From: an uncultured Parabacteroides sp.
GTDB lineage: Bacteria > Bacteroidota > Bacteroidia > Bacteroidales > Tannerellaceae
Reading direction: 5' to 3'
Length of the DNA: 64,000 bases
Assembly: GCA_949289155.1 (NCBI GenBank)
Contig: CASEMX010000002.1
Span: 62,001 to 126,000 of the forward strand
The notes under the pieces: generated by a model
Databases searched by the model: none
What the model was told of the DNA's origin: nothing
Seen by the model: only the letters and a program-made list of their open reading frames with translations
Translations under genes and position numbers: made by a program
Part shown: positions 50,917 through 59,650 of the stretch, in pieces
Layout of the letters: each line of letters starts with the position of its first letter
Numbering within the stretch: position 1 is the first letter of the stretch

Positions 50917-52224
50917 CTACGAGATGCCGACCGCGTTCACCAGCAGGTTCACGGCAAAGGTCAGGGCAATGGTGGCATATAGGATTTTAATATTGATTTT
51001 CTTGAACATGAAATAGAATACCGTCGCTACCATCACGAGGACGAAGAGCGACAAAGCACCCGTGCGCAGGGTAATCGGCAGTGTCGGAACCAGCCCGAAG
51101 TTGTTCGGGATGAGCAGCAGTGCCATGCCGAAGAAGACAGCAGCGGCAAGGAAGCCGGCGAAGATGCGCGTACACCAGTGGCGGTACTCCGTGATGTGCA
51201 ATGCGTATTGCGCCAAGAAGATGGTGATGAACGGGTAGACGGGCAGCAGGTAGCTGGCGCGTTTGACCGGCATAACCGCATAGGCAGCGAGCAATATCGT
51301 CAGGATGATGAGGCTGAAGAGCTTCACTTGGCTGAACTCGACCTTCCGCCGCTCCATCTTTACGCCGAAAAGCGAAAAGAAGAAGAAGACTATCCACGGC
51401 AGGAAGCCGATGGCGAGCAGCGGGAAGATGTAGAGCATGTTATGGATGTCCTGTTCGATTCCCCAAAAGTGGCTGAACTCGGTACGCATGACGTCGAACA
51501 GCAAATCCGTCCCGCCCTGTTTCCAAATGCTGACGTACCAGAGTGCGGGCAGGAAGAGTGACGATATGGCGACATAGAACATCGCCTTGAGCGTTGTCCC
51601 GACGGGGTGCTTTGCCATGACCAGCAGATAGAGCGTAAAGGCGACGACCGGCAGTATCATTCCCATCAGTCCCTTGGTCAGGATGGCGCCGCTCAGGAGC
51701 AGCGAGACTTCGATGGGGATGCCCTTCAATTCCCAATTCTCCTCCCAGCGGTAGAGCTGCGTCAGGGCAACGAAGATAAACGTGGCGAAAAGCAAATCGC
51801 CGGAGCTGGCTGCCGAGAGGTTCTGCATTCCGCAGCAGGTAATCAGGAAGAGGGTAGAGATAAACGACTCATGGAACTTTGTCCGCCGCCCGAAGAAGAT
51901 GAGGGTCGTCGCCATCATCACGATAAACGCCAACGCGCCGGGCAGCTGCAGGGTGAGTTTGGAAACATATCCCTGCCCGTAGGAAAAGGCGACGATGAGC
52001 CAGTGCAGCATCGGGTGGTCGTAGTTTATCGTCCCGGAGGGCATTTTGGGAAGCACCCACTCGCCGGATTTCAGCATGGCGTCAGCAACGGCAGCGTCCA
52101 TCGAGGTGGCAGGGCTGTTCAGTTCGTTGAGTCCCAGCCAAGGCAAAACCGAAATCATGCAGATGACAATAATCATCGTGATGGGCTTTTGCAGGTACAA
52201 ATATTGTAACGTAGGAGTTCGCAT
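50917..52224 (-). CDS. ArnT/PMT-like membrane glycosyltransferase
   Basis: A 435-residue polytopic protein with about ten to eleven membrane helices. The N-terminal loop LGLNELNSPATSMDAAVADAM has the D-E-like acidic position used by GT-C enzymes. SGTINYDHPMLHWLIVAFSYG resembles the K-P-P-L region of ArnT-type transferases. Family members move sugars from polyprenyl phosphate to lipid A or other acceptors at the outer face of the inner membrane. It is shorter than ArnT (about 550) and lacks a large C-terminal periplasmic domain. Array G begins right at its stop codon. Confidence 0.82.
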   Translation of the reverse strand: MRTPTLQYLYLQKPITMIIVICMISVLPWLGLNELNSPATSMDAAVADAMLKSGEWVLPKMPSGTINYDHPMLHWLIVAFSYGQGYVSKLTLQLPGALAFIVMMATTLIFFGRRTKFHESFISTLFLITCCGMQNLSAASSGDLLFATFIFVALTQLYRWEENWELKGIPIEVSLLLSGAILTKGLMGMILPVVAFTLYLLVMAKHPVGTTLKAMFYVAISSLFLPALWYVSIWKQGGTDLLFDVMRTEFSHFWGIEQDIHNMLYIFPLLAIGFLPWIVFFFFSLFGVKMERRKVEFSQVKLFSLIILTILLAAYAVMPVKRASYLLPVYPFITIFLAQYALHITEYRHWCTRIFAGFLAAAVFFGMALLLIPNNFGLVPTLPITLRTGALSLFVLVMVATVFYFMFKKINIKILYATIALTFAVNLLVNAVGIS

Positions 52225-52313
52225 AGGATAGCTTTAATTCCGAATCATATTTTGTATTAAACTTTCGCAAAGAAACGACTTTTTGTCGATATATTTCCCT
52301 TTTTAGCGAACTT

Positions 52314-53867
52314 TTACATGCCTAACGAGTCTTTTATGGCCTGTCGGATAATCTGCGCATCCTCTTCGTTCTCCCGGAGAATCGACAGGATAAAGTCCAG
52401 ATAGTGCTCTTTGGTGCTGATGCCGCAGAGCTGGCACACCCGGCTTTGCGGCAGCATTCCCTTCTGGTTATAGACGCGCAGGATATTCCGGTAGTCCGCT
52501 TCGTCCACATAGCGTTGGAATTCCGCCTTCAGGTTGTCGTATATCTCCTCCACGCGCATCCGTTCGTGAATCTCTTCTACGCGTTCGTTCAGTTCGTCGA
52601 ACGAGTGGATTTTGCAGTTCAGGGCAATCTCCAGTTTCTTTTTCACGATATGTTTGGCATGCAGGATGACTTGGTCTTCCAAATCTTTCTCGAAGAGGCG
52701 GATGACATTCTCCTTGACCATCGCGAAAATCTCATCGGGATTCTTCATGAGCCGCCGCGCCACGCTTTTGATTACATCTTCGAGCATCAGGAGATTCTCC
52801 ACTTCGGCGACATTCGGGACGAAGATATGCTGCTCGTTCAGGTAACGGATTTCCGCCTCCGTCCGCCGGTCGCGGTCCACGATGCCCATACTCTCTAACA
52901 TGTGGAAGTCCTTCAGCTGATTAAAAGCCTTGGTCGTTTCGATGACCTTCTGGCAACCGCCCATCGGCTTGACCATATAATCCGGGAAGACCAGCGAATA
53001 GAGGCGATTGTCGATGCTATTGTTGTCCGTTCCTTCGATAAACAGGACCGGTTTCCGGCTTCCCAGCATCTCCATGTATAATTCTTCGGGCAGGCTGTTG
53101 TTGTTCTCGATAAACTCGTAGTCCCATATCTGCCGGTCGGCGTCATACGAGCGAATCCATAACCGTTTGCAAGAGCGGCGTGCCATGGCGAAGTCGATAT
53201 CGTGCGTCAGATAGACAAACGTGCAGTCGGGGCGCAACTGCTCGATTCGGTCCCAAAGGATATTTTTAATGGAAGTATGGAGCAACGTCTCCGGCTCCTC
53301 GATAATCAGCAGGGCATCCGGCGCGGCATACAGGATGGCTCCGATAAGATAGAACACCAGTTTCTCGCTATCGCTCATCCTTCCGGCGGTATAAGTGTCG
53401 CTATTGCGGTAAGCGGAGGTGAGTTCGATGAATCCCGACTTGCGAATCAGCCGGTTGTGCGGGAACATCTCTTCCCAGATTTGCTGTATGGCATCCAGCT
53501 TCGTAGCCGGCGGCGTCAATGTCGGGTTCTTTTTGGAGGCCTCTTTGTAATCGACTGCCGCTTCGAACTCTTCGTGCTGGAGCCGCAGGATGAGTTTTTC
53601 ATATTCCGTAATGCGCGGGAGCCGCAACCGCTCGTTGATGAGGGCAGACATTTGCCACCAGTCGTCGTTTGCAGCCTGTTCTTCCGGCGGCGTGGTAATG
53701 AATAGCGCATGCAGTCCGCAAATATTTTGTGCCCGTTCCGGATAACGTTTCAACAAATCTTTGCCGAACGAACTTTTTCCTGCTCCGTTCGTGCCGATGA
53801 CCACCAGTGTGCGGGTCGTGACCGTCATTTGCGCCTGATGGATATGTCGTGGCAAGCTAATTTCCAT
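52314..53867 (-). CDS. ABC-type ATPase fused to DUF4435 (TOPRIM-like) domain
   Basis: A 517-residue protein starting at 53867 (MEISLPRHIHQ). Walker A is VVIGTNGAGKSSFGK, the signature-like element is GRMSDSEKLVFYLIG and Walker B is LLIIEEPETLLH, followed by YLTHDIDFAMARR. From residue about 310, KPVLFIEGTDNNSIDNRLY with GIVDRDRRTEAEI and FVPNVAEVENLLM match DUF4435, a TOPRIM-related domain. AAA plus DUF4435 is the pair found in PARIS anti-phage systems (AriA plus AriB); here both are in one chain. A housekeeping role is also possible. Single gene with its own promoter. Confidence 0.82.
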   Translation of the reverse strand: MEISLPRHIHQAQMTVTTRTLVVIGTNGAGKSSFGKDLLKRYPERAQNICGLHALFITTPPEEQAANDDWWQMSALINERLRLPRITEYEKLILRLQHEEFEAAVDYKEASKKNPTLTPPATKLDAIQQIWEEMFPHNRLIRKSGFIELTSAYRNSDTYTAGRMSDSEKLVFYLIGAILYAAPDALLIIEEPETLLHTSIKNILWDRIEQLRPDCTFVYLTHDIDFAMARRSCKRLWIRSYDADRQIWDYEFIENNNSLPEELYMEMLGSRKPVLFIEGTDNNSIDNRLYSLVFPDYMVKPMGGCQKVIETTKAFNQLKDFHMLESMGIVDRDRRTEAEIRYLNEQHIFVPNVAEVENLLMLEDVIKSVARRLMKNPDEIFAMVKENVIRLFEKDLEDQVILHAKHIVKKKLEIALNCKIHSFDELNERVEEIHERMRVEEIYDNLKAEFQRYVDEADYRNILRVYNQKGMLPQSRVCQLCGISTKEHYLDFILSILRENEEDAQIIRQAIKDSLGM

Positions 53868-53891
53868 AATGCTGTTTTGTTTTGTTCCCAA

Positions 53892-53899
53892 CAAAGTTA
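53892..53899 (-). promoter_or_regulatory. -7 box of the AAA-DUF4435 gene
   Basis: The minus strand reads TAACTTTG, 24 nt before the ATG at 53867. Confidence 0.62.
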
Positions 53900-53979
53900 G
53901 GATTAATGGAAATCCGAATGAAAAAATAAGGGTTATTTTTCCGGAAATCGCCGATATTTTTCCCGGAATGCCGGATATT

Positions 53980-54412
53980 CTACTGCGCGACGCAGTAGCT
54001 TTGTCCTGCAAAAAACAGTGCTACTGCGCGACGCAAAAGCAGTCCTTTTTAAAAAACCGTCGTTTTTCGCGACGCAGTAGCCCTGATTTTGGGAAAAATT
54101 GCCCTACTGCGCGGCGCAGTAGGAGTCCTTTTTAAAAAACCGTCGTTTTTCGTGACGCAGTAGCTCTGATTTTGGGAAAAATTGCCTTACTGCGCGGCGC
54201 AGTAGGAGTCCTTTTGGAAAAACAGCCGTTTTTCGTGACGCAGTAGCCCTGTTTTTTGCGCGACACTGCTTTTTCGTCACGCAGTAGCTCGAAATTGGGC
54301 AAAAATTAAGGTGCTGCGCCGCGCAAAAAGGGGAATTTTTCGGCAATAAAGCTACTGCGCCGCGCAGTAACACCCCTTTCGGAGAGATACTGCTACTGCG
54401 TCGCGCAGTAAA
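53980..54412. repeat. Phased palindrome array H (11 units, 41-42 bp)
   Basis: The dyad TACTGCG-CGA-CGCAGTA or a half-intact version recurs with centres at 53989, 54030, 54071, 54113, 54154, 54196, 54237, 54278, 54320, 54361 and 54402, a mean step of 41.3 bp. Units alternate between complete dyads and units with one arm degraded to T- or A-runs (for example TTTTTCGCGACGCAGTA). An additional site sits at 54262, out of register. The spacers include CCTGATTTTGGGAAAAATTG. It lies between the AAA-DUF4435 gene start and the gldB end. Confidence 0.85.
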
Positions 54413-54451
54413 AATGCAGTGAAAGGGGAGGGGCAATCTAATATGAAATAC

Positions 54452-55465
54452 CTATTTTGAGGCATCTCCTTTATATTTCGAAAGCGTCAGAATCTCTTGT
54501 GCGTTATTCTGCTGCATCAATGCGGACAGCGAACTCTGGGTCTCCTGCATATACCCCTTTATGATTTGCCATCCAATCCAAGTGCCGATATTTCCGGGCG
54601 TTTCATCGGAGAGGAAGGTACAGGGCGCGTCAGAGAAATATTTTGCGGTCGTCAGACGGTCCGGCGTATAGAGATGCTTGCGTTGGATAATCGTACTCCA
54701 GAGCGTAGCGGCATGGTCGTTGCACCATTTCCCGGCGGTATCCGTGTAGCCCATCAGCAGGCTTTGGCTCAATTCGGGGAGGGCGAGGCTGACAATGTAC
54801 TTTATTTTCCCTTCGTAAACCATGCGTTCCAGCAGGACATTCTCGTTGCCGGAGAAGGGGAACTCGCTCATCAGCCATCCTGCCAGATAATCGGCAGCGA
54901 CCAACTGGCGTTGCATCTTGATGCGCTGGTAATCGCGGAAGAATTGCAGGTAAAGCGGGTAGTCCGTGCCTAAATAACGGTCGATGGACAATGATAGCAG
55001 GCTGTCTCCGGCAAGTACGTTCTGGCTGAATCCCGATACGTGCATATACACCGCCGGAACCTGCATCGACGGGAAGTTGGCTTTGAGGAAAGCGAATCCG
55101 TGTCCTAACTGAGCTTCGATGTCGGAAGTATTTTGATACGCATTGACGGCATCCTTATATAGGCTTTTCAGCGTAGGTTCGGAGTAGTAATTGATGATTC
55201 GGTCGAAGAAACCGGGGATTTGAGGGGATTGCAAATTCAGAACGCCTTTCCCTACAATATCCAACATGGCGGGATAGTCTGCCAACAGGGTTTGTTCCAA
55301 TGATGTGTCGTTGGTTTCGATAAGCTGCAAGAGGGCTTGGTCGAAACGGTGGATGGGTATCGTCAAATCCTTTTCCGGGAAGATGACATTCGCCGGTTGG
55401 CTGCTGCAACTGCTGGCGGTTATCAGTACAAGAAACAGGCAGTAGAGTATTTTATTTCGTATCAT
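54452..55465 (-). CDS. gldB: GldB-like lipoprotein
   Basis: A 337-residue lipoprotein; the start at 55465 gives signal and lipobox ILYCLFLVLITASSC. The body matches the gliding-motility GldB family (IPIHRFDQALLQL, AVYMHVSGFSQN, IDRYLGTDYPLYLQFF, GWLMSEFPFSGNENVLLERMVYEGK, ETPGNIGTWIGWQIIKGYM). In gliding Bacteroidetes GldB is needed for motility; non-gliding gut species keep a homologue, so the name reflects family rather than proven motility. The upstream frame extension overlaps a separate 50-codon gene. Confidence 0.88.
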   Translation of the reverse strand: MIRNKILYCLFLVLITASSCSSQPANVIFPEKDLTIPIHRFDQALLQLIETNDTSLEQTLLADYPAMLDIVGKGVLNLQSPQIPGFFDRIINYYSEPTLKSLYKDAVNAYQNTSDIEAQLGHGFAFLKANFPSMQVPAVYMHVSGFSQNVLAGDSLLSLSIDRYLGTDYPLYLQFFRDYQRIKMQRQLVAADYLAGWLMSEFPFSGNENVLLERMVYEGKIKYIVSLALPELSQSLLMGYTDTAGKWCNDHAATLWSTIIQRKHLYTPDRLTTAKYFSDAPCTFLSDETPGNIGTWIGWQIIKGYMQETQSSLSALMQQNNAQEILTLSKYKGDASK

Positions 55466-55604
55466 CTTTTTCTTTTTTGGAGGGTTGGGGTTTAAATGTA
55501 CGTACGGAACCGGCGCGCATTCGGCCATATTTTCCATATTTGGACTGGCCTTTTTTACGCTGTTCCATTTCTTCGAACTTTCGTTCCAGATAATTATCAG
55601 CCAT
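55452..55604 (-). CDS. Small basic protein, 50 residues
   Basis: An ATG at 55604 opens a 50-codon frame (MADNYLERKFEEMEQRKKG, then SKYGKYGRMRAGSVRTFKP, ending KKEKDDTK) overlapping the gldB start by 14 bp. The MADNYLE-K-x-EE start followed by a basic, glycine-rich tail is one I recall from small Bacteroidales proteins of unknown function. It lies directly behind a -7 box, 25 nt downstream, which supports that it is the first gene of the transcript. No domain is recognisable; it may bind nucleic acid. Confidence 0.7.
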   Translation of the reverse strand: MADNYLERKFEEMEQRKKGQSKYGKYGRMRAGSVRTFKPQPSKKEKDDTK

Positions 55605-55629
55605 ACTTTCTTTTTTCTATTTAGCTGCG

Positions 55630-55637
55630 CAAAAATA
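55630..55637 (-). promoter_or_regulatory. -7 box of the small protein-gldB operon
   Basis: The minus strand reads TATTTTTG, 25 nt before the ATG at 55604. Confidence 0.65.
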
Positions 55638-55660
55638 ATGAATAACGAAGAAATATTTCC

Positions 55661-55668
55661 TATTTTTG
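55661..55668 (+). promoter_or_regulatory. -7 box of the two-component operon
   Basis: TATTTTTG, 32 nt before the ATG at 55700, divergent from the gldB promoter 24 bp away; the two -33 regions would overlap. Confidence 0.62.
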
Positions 55669-55699
55669 TCCGCCTATTTGTCAAACGCAGAAGAAAAGA

Positions 55700-57049
55700 A
55701 TGGAGAAACAGGGGACAATTTTAGTGGTCGATGATAACAAAGCGATTCTGACGGCGGTGAAATTGCTGCTGCGGACCTGCTTTGAAAATGTAATAACGAT
55801 TTCTACTCCGAATTTAATCAAACAGACGTTACAGGAGAGTGCGGTCGATGTCGTGCTTTTGGATATGAATTTCACGGCGGGCATCAATAGCGGGAATGAG
55901 GGATTGTATTGGTTGGGGGAAATAAAGAAGAATTATCCGACCGTACAGGTTGTGCTGTTTACTGCATACGCGGATATCGAACTTGCCGTGAAAGGAATGA
56001 AGGAGGGCGCGAACAATTTTATCGTCAAACCGTGGGAAAATCAGAAGTTAATCGATACGCTGACATTGGCCTACCAGCAAAAGCAGGCGTTCTCGGAGAA
56101 TAAGAAAGTGAATCGTCCCGCCTTGACGAAAAGCCTGATGTTTTGGGGGGAGAGTCTGCCGATGAGACGGCTCCGTTCATTGGTGGAAAAGGTGGCGCAG
56201 ACCGATGCGAATATCTTGATAACGGGAGAAAACGGAACGGGTAAAGAGATGTTGGCCCGCGAAATCCATTATTTGTCGCAACGAAGGGAAGAGGCGATGG
56301 TGGCGGTGGATATGGGCGCCATCACCGAAACGCTTTTTGAAAGTGAATTGTTCGGGTATGTGAAAGGCGCCTTTACGGATGCGCGGGCAGACCGTGCCGG
56401 AAAGTTCGAAGCGGCAAATAAAGGCACGCTGTTTTTGGATGAGATAGGCAATCTGTCCTATCATTTGCAGGCAAAGTTGCTGACGGCGTTGCAACGACGG
56501 AGTGTTGTCCGCGTGGGAAGCAATGTCCCTATCCCGGTGGACATTCGTTTGATATGCGCGACCAATCGCGATGTCCAAGCCATGGTGCAGAAGGAGGAGT
56601 TCCGGGAGGATTTGCTGTATCGCATCAATACGATTCATCTGGAGATTCCTCCGTTGCGGGAGCGGAAGGAGGATATTGTCCCATTGTCCGAAATCTTTAT
56701 CGAGAAATATGGGTCATTGTATAATAAATCGGCGTTGGCATTGAGCGAAGAGGCCAAAGCAAAACTCCAAGAGCAGCAATGGTTGGGGAATATCCGCGAA
56801 CTGGAGCATACCATCGAGAAGGCGGTGATTATTTGCGACGGACCTGTGCTGGAAAGCTCCTATTTCGAATTTCCGCATGTCCGGAAAGAGGCGACTAAAC
56901 AATCGAAGGTCCAGACATTGGAAGAGATGGAGTATATGATGATAAAGGAGGCGATGGAGAAGAACGAGGGGAATCTTTCCTTGGTCGCCAATCAATTGGG
57001 AATTTCCCGGCAAACGTTGTACAATAAACTGAAGCGGTATGGGCTTTAA
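55700..57049 (+). CDS. NtrC-type sigma-54-dependent response regulator
   Basis: A 449-residue regulator with three domains: receiver (residues 1-125, phospho-acceptor Asp55 in VVLLDMNFT), AAA+ sigma-54 interaction domain (Walker A GENGTGKE at 176-183, GAFTDA loop contacting sigma-54, Walker B TLFLDEIGNL) and a C-terminal Fis-type helix-turn-helix (NLSLVANQLGISRQTLYNKL). It would activate sigma-54 promoters on phosphorylation by the histidine kinase encoded next, whose start overlaps its end by 11 bp. Targets are not visible here. Confidence 0.95.
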   Translation: MEKQGTILVVDDNKAILTAVKLLLRTCFENVITISTPNLIKQTLQESAVDVVLLDMNFTAGINSGNEGLYWLGEIKKNYPTVQVVLFTAYADIELAVKGMKEGANNFIVKPWENQKLIDTLTLAYQQKQAFSENKKVNRPALTKSLMFWGESLPMRRLRSLVEKVAQTDANILITGENGTGKEMLAREIHYLSQRREEAMVAVDMGAITETLFESELFGYVKGAFTDARADRAGKFEAANKGTLFLDEIGNLSYHLQAKLLTALQRRSVVRVGSNVPIPVDIRLICATNRDVQAMVQKEEFREDLLYRINTIHLEIPPLRERKEDIVPLSEIFIEKYGSLYNKSALALSEEAKAKLQEQQWLGNIRELEHTIEKAVIICDGPVLESSYFEFPHVRKEATKQSKVQTLEEMEYMMIKEAMEKNEGNLSLVANQLGISRQTLYNKLKRYGL

Positions 57050-58358
57050 ACGTCCCTTATATAGCTTGACCATGCATTTGTCGCTTTTGGTAGTGGCTTG
57101 TGTAATCGGCACATGGAGCGCGCTGGCTGGATGGCGGGCGTTTGCGCCTTGTATGCTGGTGTGTATTGTCCTTATCATTGTCCGTATCCGGAAACTTTAC
57201 TTCATGAATGCCCAGAAAATATCGTTTATGTTCGATGCCGTCAATAATAATGACTATTCTTTCAAGTACGAGACGGAGGGGCATTCGATGGACGACCGGT
57301 TGGTCAGCGAATCGCTCAACCGGATAACGCAGATATTGTTCCAAGCCAAGGCGGAAGCGGCGCAGCGGGAGCGGTATTATGAATTAATCATGAATTCGGT
57401 CAAGACCGGCATCATCGTCATTGATGACAATGGGAATATTTACCAATGCAATAACGGAGCGTTGCGGCTGTTGGGGATTTCCATTTTTACGCACGTCAAA
57501 CAGCTGAAGCCCATTGACGAGCGGCTGGAGCGGATGATAGCCACGATTCAACCGGGAGACAAAGAGCAGATTTCGTTTGCCAACGAGCGGAGGAATATCA
57601 GCTTGTCGCTCCGCGTTTCGGAGATGAATTTGAAGGAGAAACATGTGCGTATCATTGCGCTGAATGATATCAATAGCGAGATGGATGAGAAGGAAATCGA
57701 CTCGTGGATTCGTTTGACGCGCGTGTTGACGCATGAAATCATGAATTCGATTACGCCGATTACTTCGCTGAGCGACACCTTGCTTTCCCTGCATGAGGCA
57801 ATGGATGAGGATATCAAGGATGGATTGGAGGTCATCAGCAGTACGGGCAAAGGGCTGATATCGTTCGTGGAATCGTACCGTAAGTTTACGCATATCCCTA
57901 CGCCGCAGCCTTCGCTTTTCTATGTGAATCGTTTCGCCGAACGGGTGGTTCAGCTGGCCCGGTTCCATAATCATTATCCGAATATCGATATCCGGGTAGA
58001 TATCCGGCCGGACGATTTGATTCTTTATGCGGACGAGAATCTGATTTCGCAGGTTGTCTTGAATCTACTGAAGAATGCGATGCAGGCTATCGGGACGGAA
58101 CAGCCTGATGCGTGGATTCTTTTCAAGGCGTATTGCAATGAAGAGGAGAACGTCATTATTGAAGTCAGCAATAACGGTCCGCTGATTCCTCCGGAAGAGG
58201 CGGAGCATATCTTCGTTCCCTTCTTCACGACGAAAGAGAAGGGTAGCGGCATCGGGTTGTCCATTTCCCGTCAGATTATGCGCCTCTCTGGTGGCAGTCT
58301 GGTGCTGAAATCGGGACCGTCCGTGCAATATACCACGTTTGTCTTGACGTTCCGTTAG
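57039..58358 (+). CDS. Sensor histidine kinase
   Basis: A 439-residue kinase with two N-terminal membrane helices (YSLTMHLSLLVVACVIGTW; FAPCMLVCIVLIIVRI) with almost no periplasmic loop, so the signal is probably membrane-borne or cytosolic. A PAS-like domain follows (KTGIIVIDDNGNIYQCNNGA). The H-box LTHEIMNSITPI has the phospho-histidine at about 232; N-box NLLKNAMQAIG and G-boxes FFTTKEKGSGIGLSI are intact. Its start overlaps the response-regulator stop, so the pair is co-translated. Confidence 0.95.
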   Translation: MGFKRPLYSLTMHLSLLVVACVIGTWSALAGWRAFAPCMLVCIVLIIVRIRKLYFMNAQKISFMFDAVNNNDYSFKYETEGHSMDDRLVSESLNRITQILFQAKAEAAQRERYYELIMNSVKTGIIVIDDNGNIYQCNNGALRLLGISIFTHVKQLKPIDERLERMIATIQPGDKEQISFANERRNISLSLRVSEMNLKEKHVRIIALNDINSEMDEKEIDSWIRLTRVLTHEIMNSITPITSLSDTLLSLHEAMDEDIKDGLEVISSTGKGLISFVESYRKFTHIPTPQPSLFYVNRFAERVVQLARFHNHYPNIDIRVDIRPDDLILYADENLISQVVLNLLKNAMQAIGTEQPDAWILFKAYCNEEENVIIEVSNNGPLIPPEEAEHIFVPFFTTKEKGSGIGLSISRQIMRLSGGSLVLKSGPSVQYTTFVLTFR

Positions 58359-58393
58359 CGGAGCAATAGTTGTAAGGTTAAATATGTTGGACA

Positions 58394-59647
58394 ATGAAGT
58401 TATTGGATAAGTTAAAACTGAATCATCATCCGCGTTCCGGTGCGCTGGATTTGTTGAAGTATATCGGTCCGGGATTATTGGTGACGGTCGGGTTTATCGA
58501 CCCGGGCAACTGGGCGACCAATCTGGCGGCGGGTTCCGGGTTTGGCTATGCCCTCCTGTGGGTCGTCACCTTTTCATCGATTATGCTGATAATCATCCAG
58601 CATAACGTGGCGCACTTGGGGATTGTCACCGGGCTCTGCCTCGCGGAGGCGACGACGAAGTATCTGCCGAAGAAGCTGAGCCTGCCGATTTTGTTCTCGG
58701 CGATGCTGGCGAGCATCTCTACTTCGTTGGCAGAGATTTTGGGTGGGGCGATTGCGCTCCGGATGCTGTTCGGGATACCGATTCATGCCGGAGCCGTCAT
58801 CGTCACGTTGGCGTGCGTGTTGATGCTCTTGAGCAACACGTATAGCAAGATAGAGCGTTGGATTATCATGTTTGTTTCGATAATCGGGCTTTCGTTCCTG
58901 TACGAACTGGCGTTGGTCGATGTCGATTGGCACGCGGCTGCGGTAGGCTGGCTGAAACCTTCGTTCCCCGAAAATTCGATGCTGATTATCATGGGCGTGC
59001 TTGGCGCGGTGGTGATGCCGCACAATCTGTTCCTGCATTCGGAGGTGATACAGAGCCGGAACTGGAATCTGGAGGACGAAACGGTCATTAAGAAGCAATT
59101 GAAATATGAGTTCTACGACACGCTGCTGTCGATGGTCATCGGGTGGGGGATTAATTCGGCGATGGTGATTCTGGCGGCTTCTACCTTCTTCCGCGAGCGG
59201 GTACAGGTCGAGGAGCTGGACCAAGCGCAGCAACTGCTGGTCCCGTTGGTCGGGAATAATGCCGGCGTGATATTTGCCGCCGCCCTGCTGTTGGCGGGCA
59301 TCTCGTCGACGATAACGTCGGGCATTGCCGGCGCGTCGATATTTGCCGGGATTTTCGGCGAGGCGTACCACCATAAGGATATCCACTCGAAGGCGGGCGT
59401 GCTCTGTTCGTTCCTCCCCGCGCTGTTGCTCATCTTTATTGTGGGCGACCCGTTCCGGGGACTGATTATTTCGCAGATGGTACTGAGCATCCAGCTTCCG
59501 ATTACCGTATTCACGCAGGTTTACCTCACGTCGAGCAAGCAGGTGATGGGAAAATTCGCGAACAGCCGCTCCACGAACATCCTGCTCCTCTTGTTAGGCT
59601 CGATTGTTACGCTGCTCAATCTGGTATTGCTTTGGGAACTGTTCTAA
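58394..59647 (+). CDS. mntH: Nramp-family Mn2+/Fe2+ transporter
   Basis: A 417-residue divalent-metal/proton symporter with about eleven membrane helices. The first helix metal motif DPGNWATNL is intact, and MPHNLFLHSEV supplies the sixth-helix M-P-H site (AVVMPHNLFLHS). It follows the kinase gene by 35 bp and may be part of that transcript, which hints that the two-component system senses metal or envelope state; this is only positional. No Fur/MntR-type operator is evident. Palindrome array I begins directly after the stop. Confidence 0.93.
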   Translation: MKLLDKLKLNHHPRSGALDLLKYIGPGLLVTVGFIDPGNWATNLAAGSGFGYALLWVVTFSSIMLIIIQHNVAHLGIVTGLCLAEATTKYLPKKLSLPILFSAMLASISTSLAEILGGAIALRMLFGIPIHAGAVIVTLACVLMLLSNTYSKIERWIIMFVSIIGLSFLYELALVDVDWHAAAVGWLKPSFPENSMLIIMGVLGAVVMPHNLFLHSEVIQSRNWNLEDETVIKKQLKYEFYDTLLSMVIGWGINSAMVILAASTFFRERVQVEELDQAQQLLVPLVGNNAGVIFAAALLLAGISSTITSGIAGASIFAGIFGEAYHHKDIHSKAGVLCSFLPALLLIFIVGDPFRGLIISQMVLSIQLPITVFTQVYLTSSKQVMGKFANSRSTNILLLLLGSIVTLLNLVLLWELF

Positions 59648-59650
59648 GTC

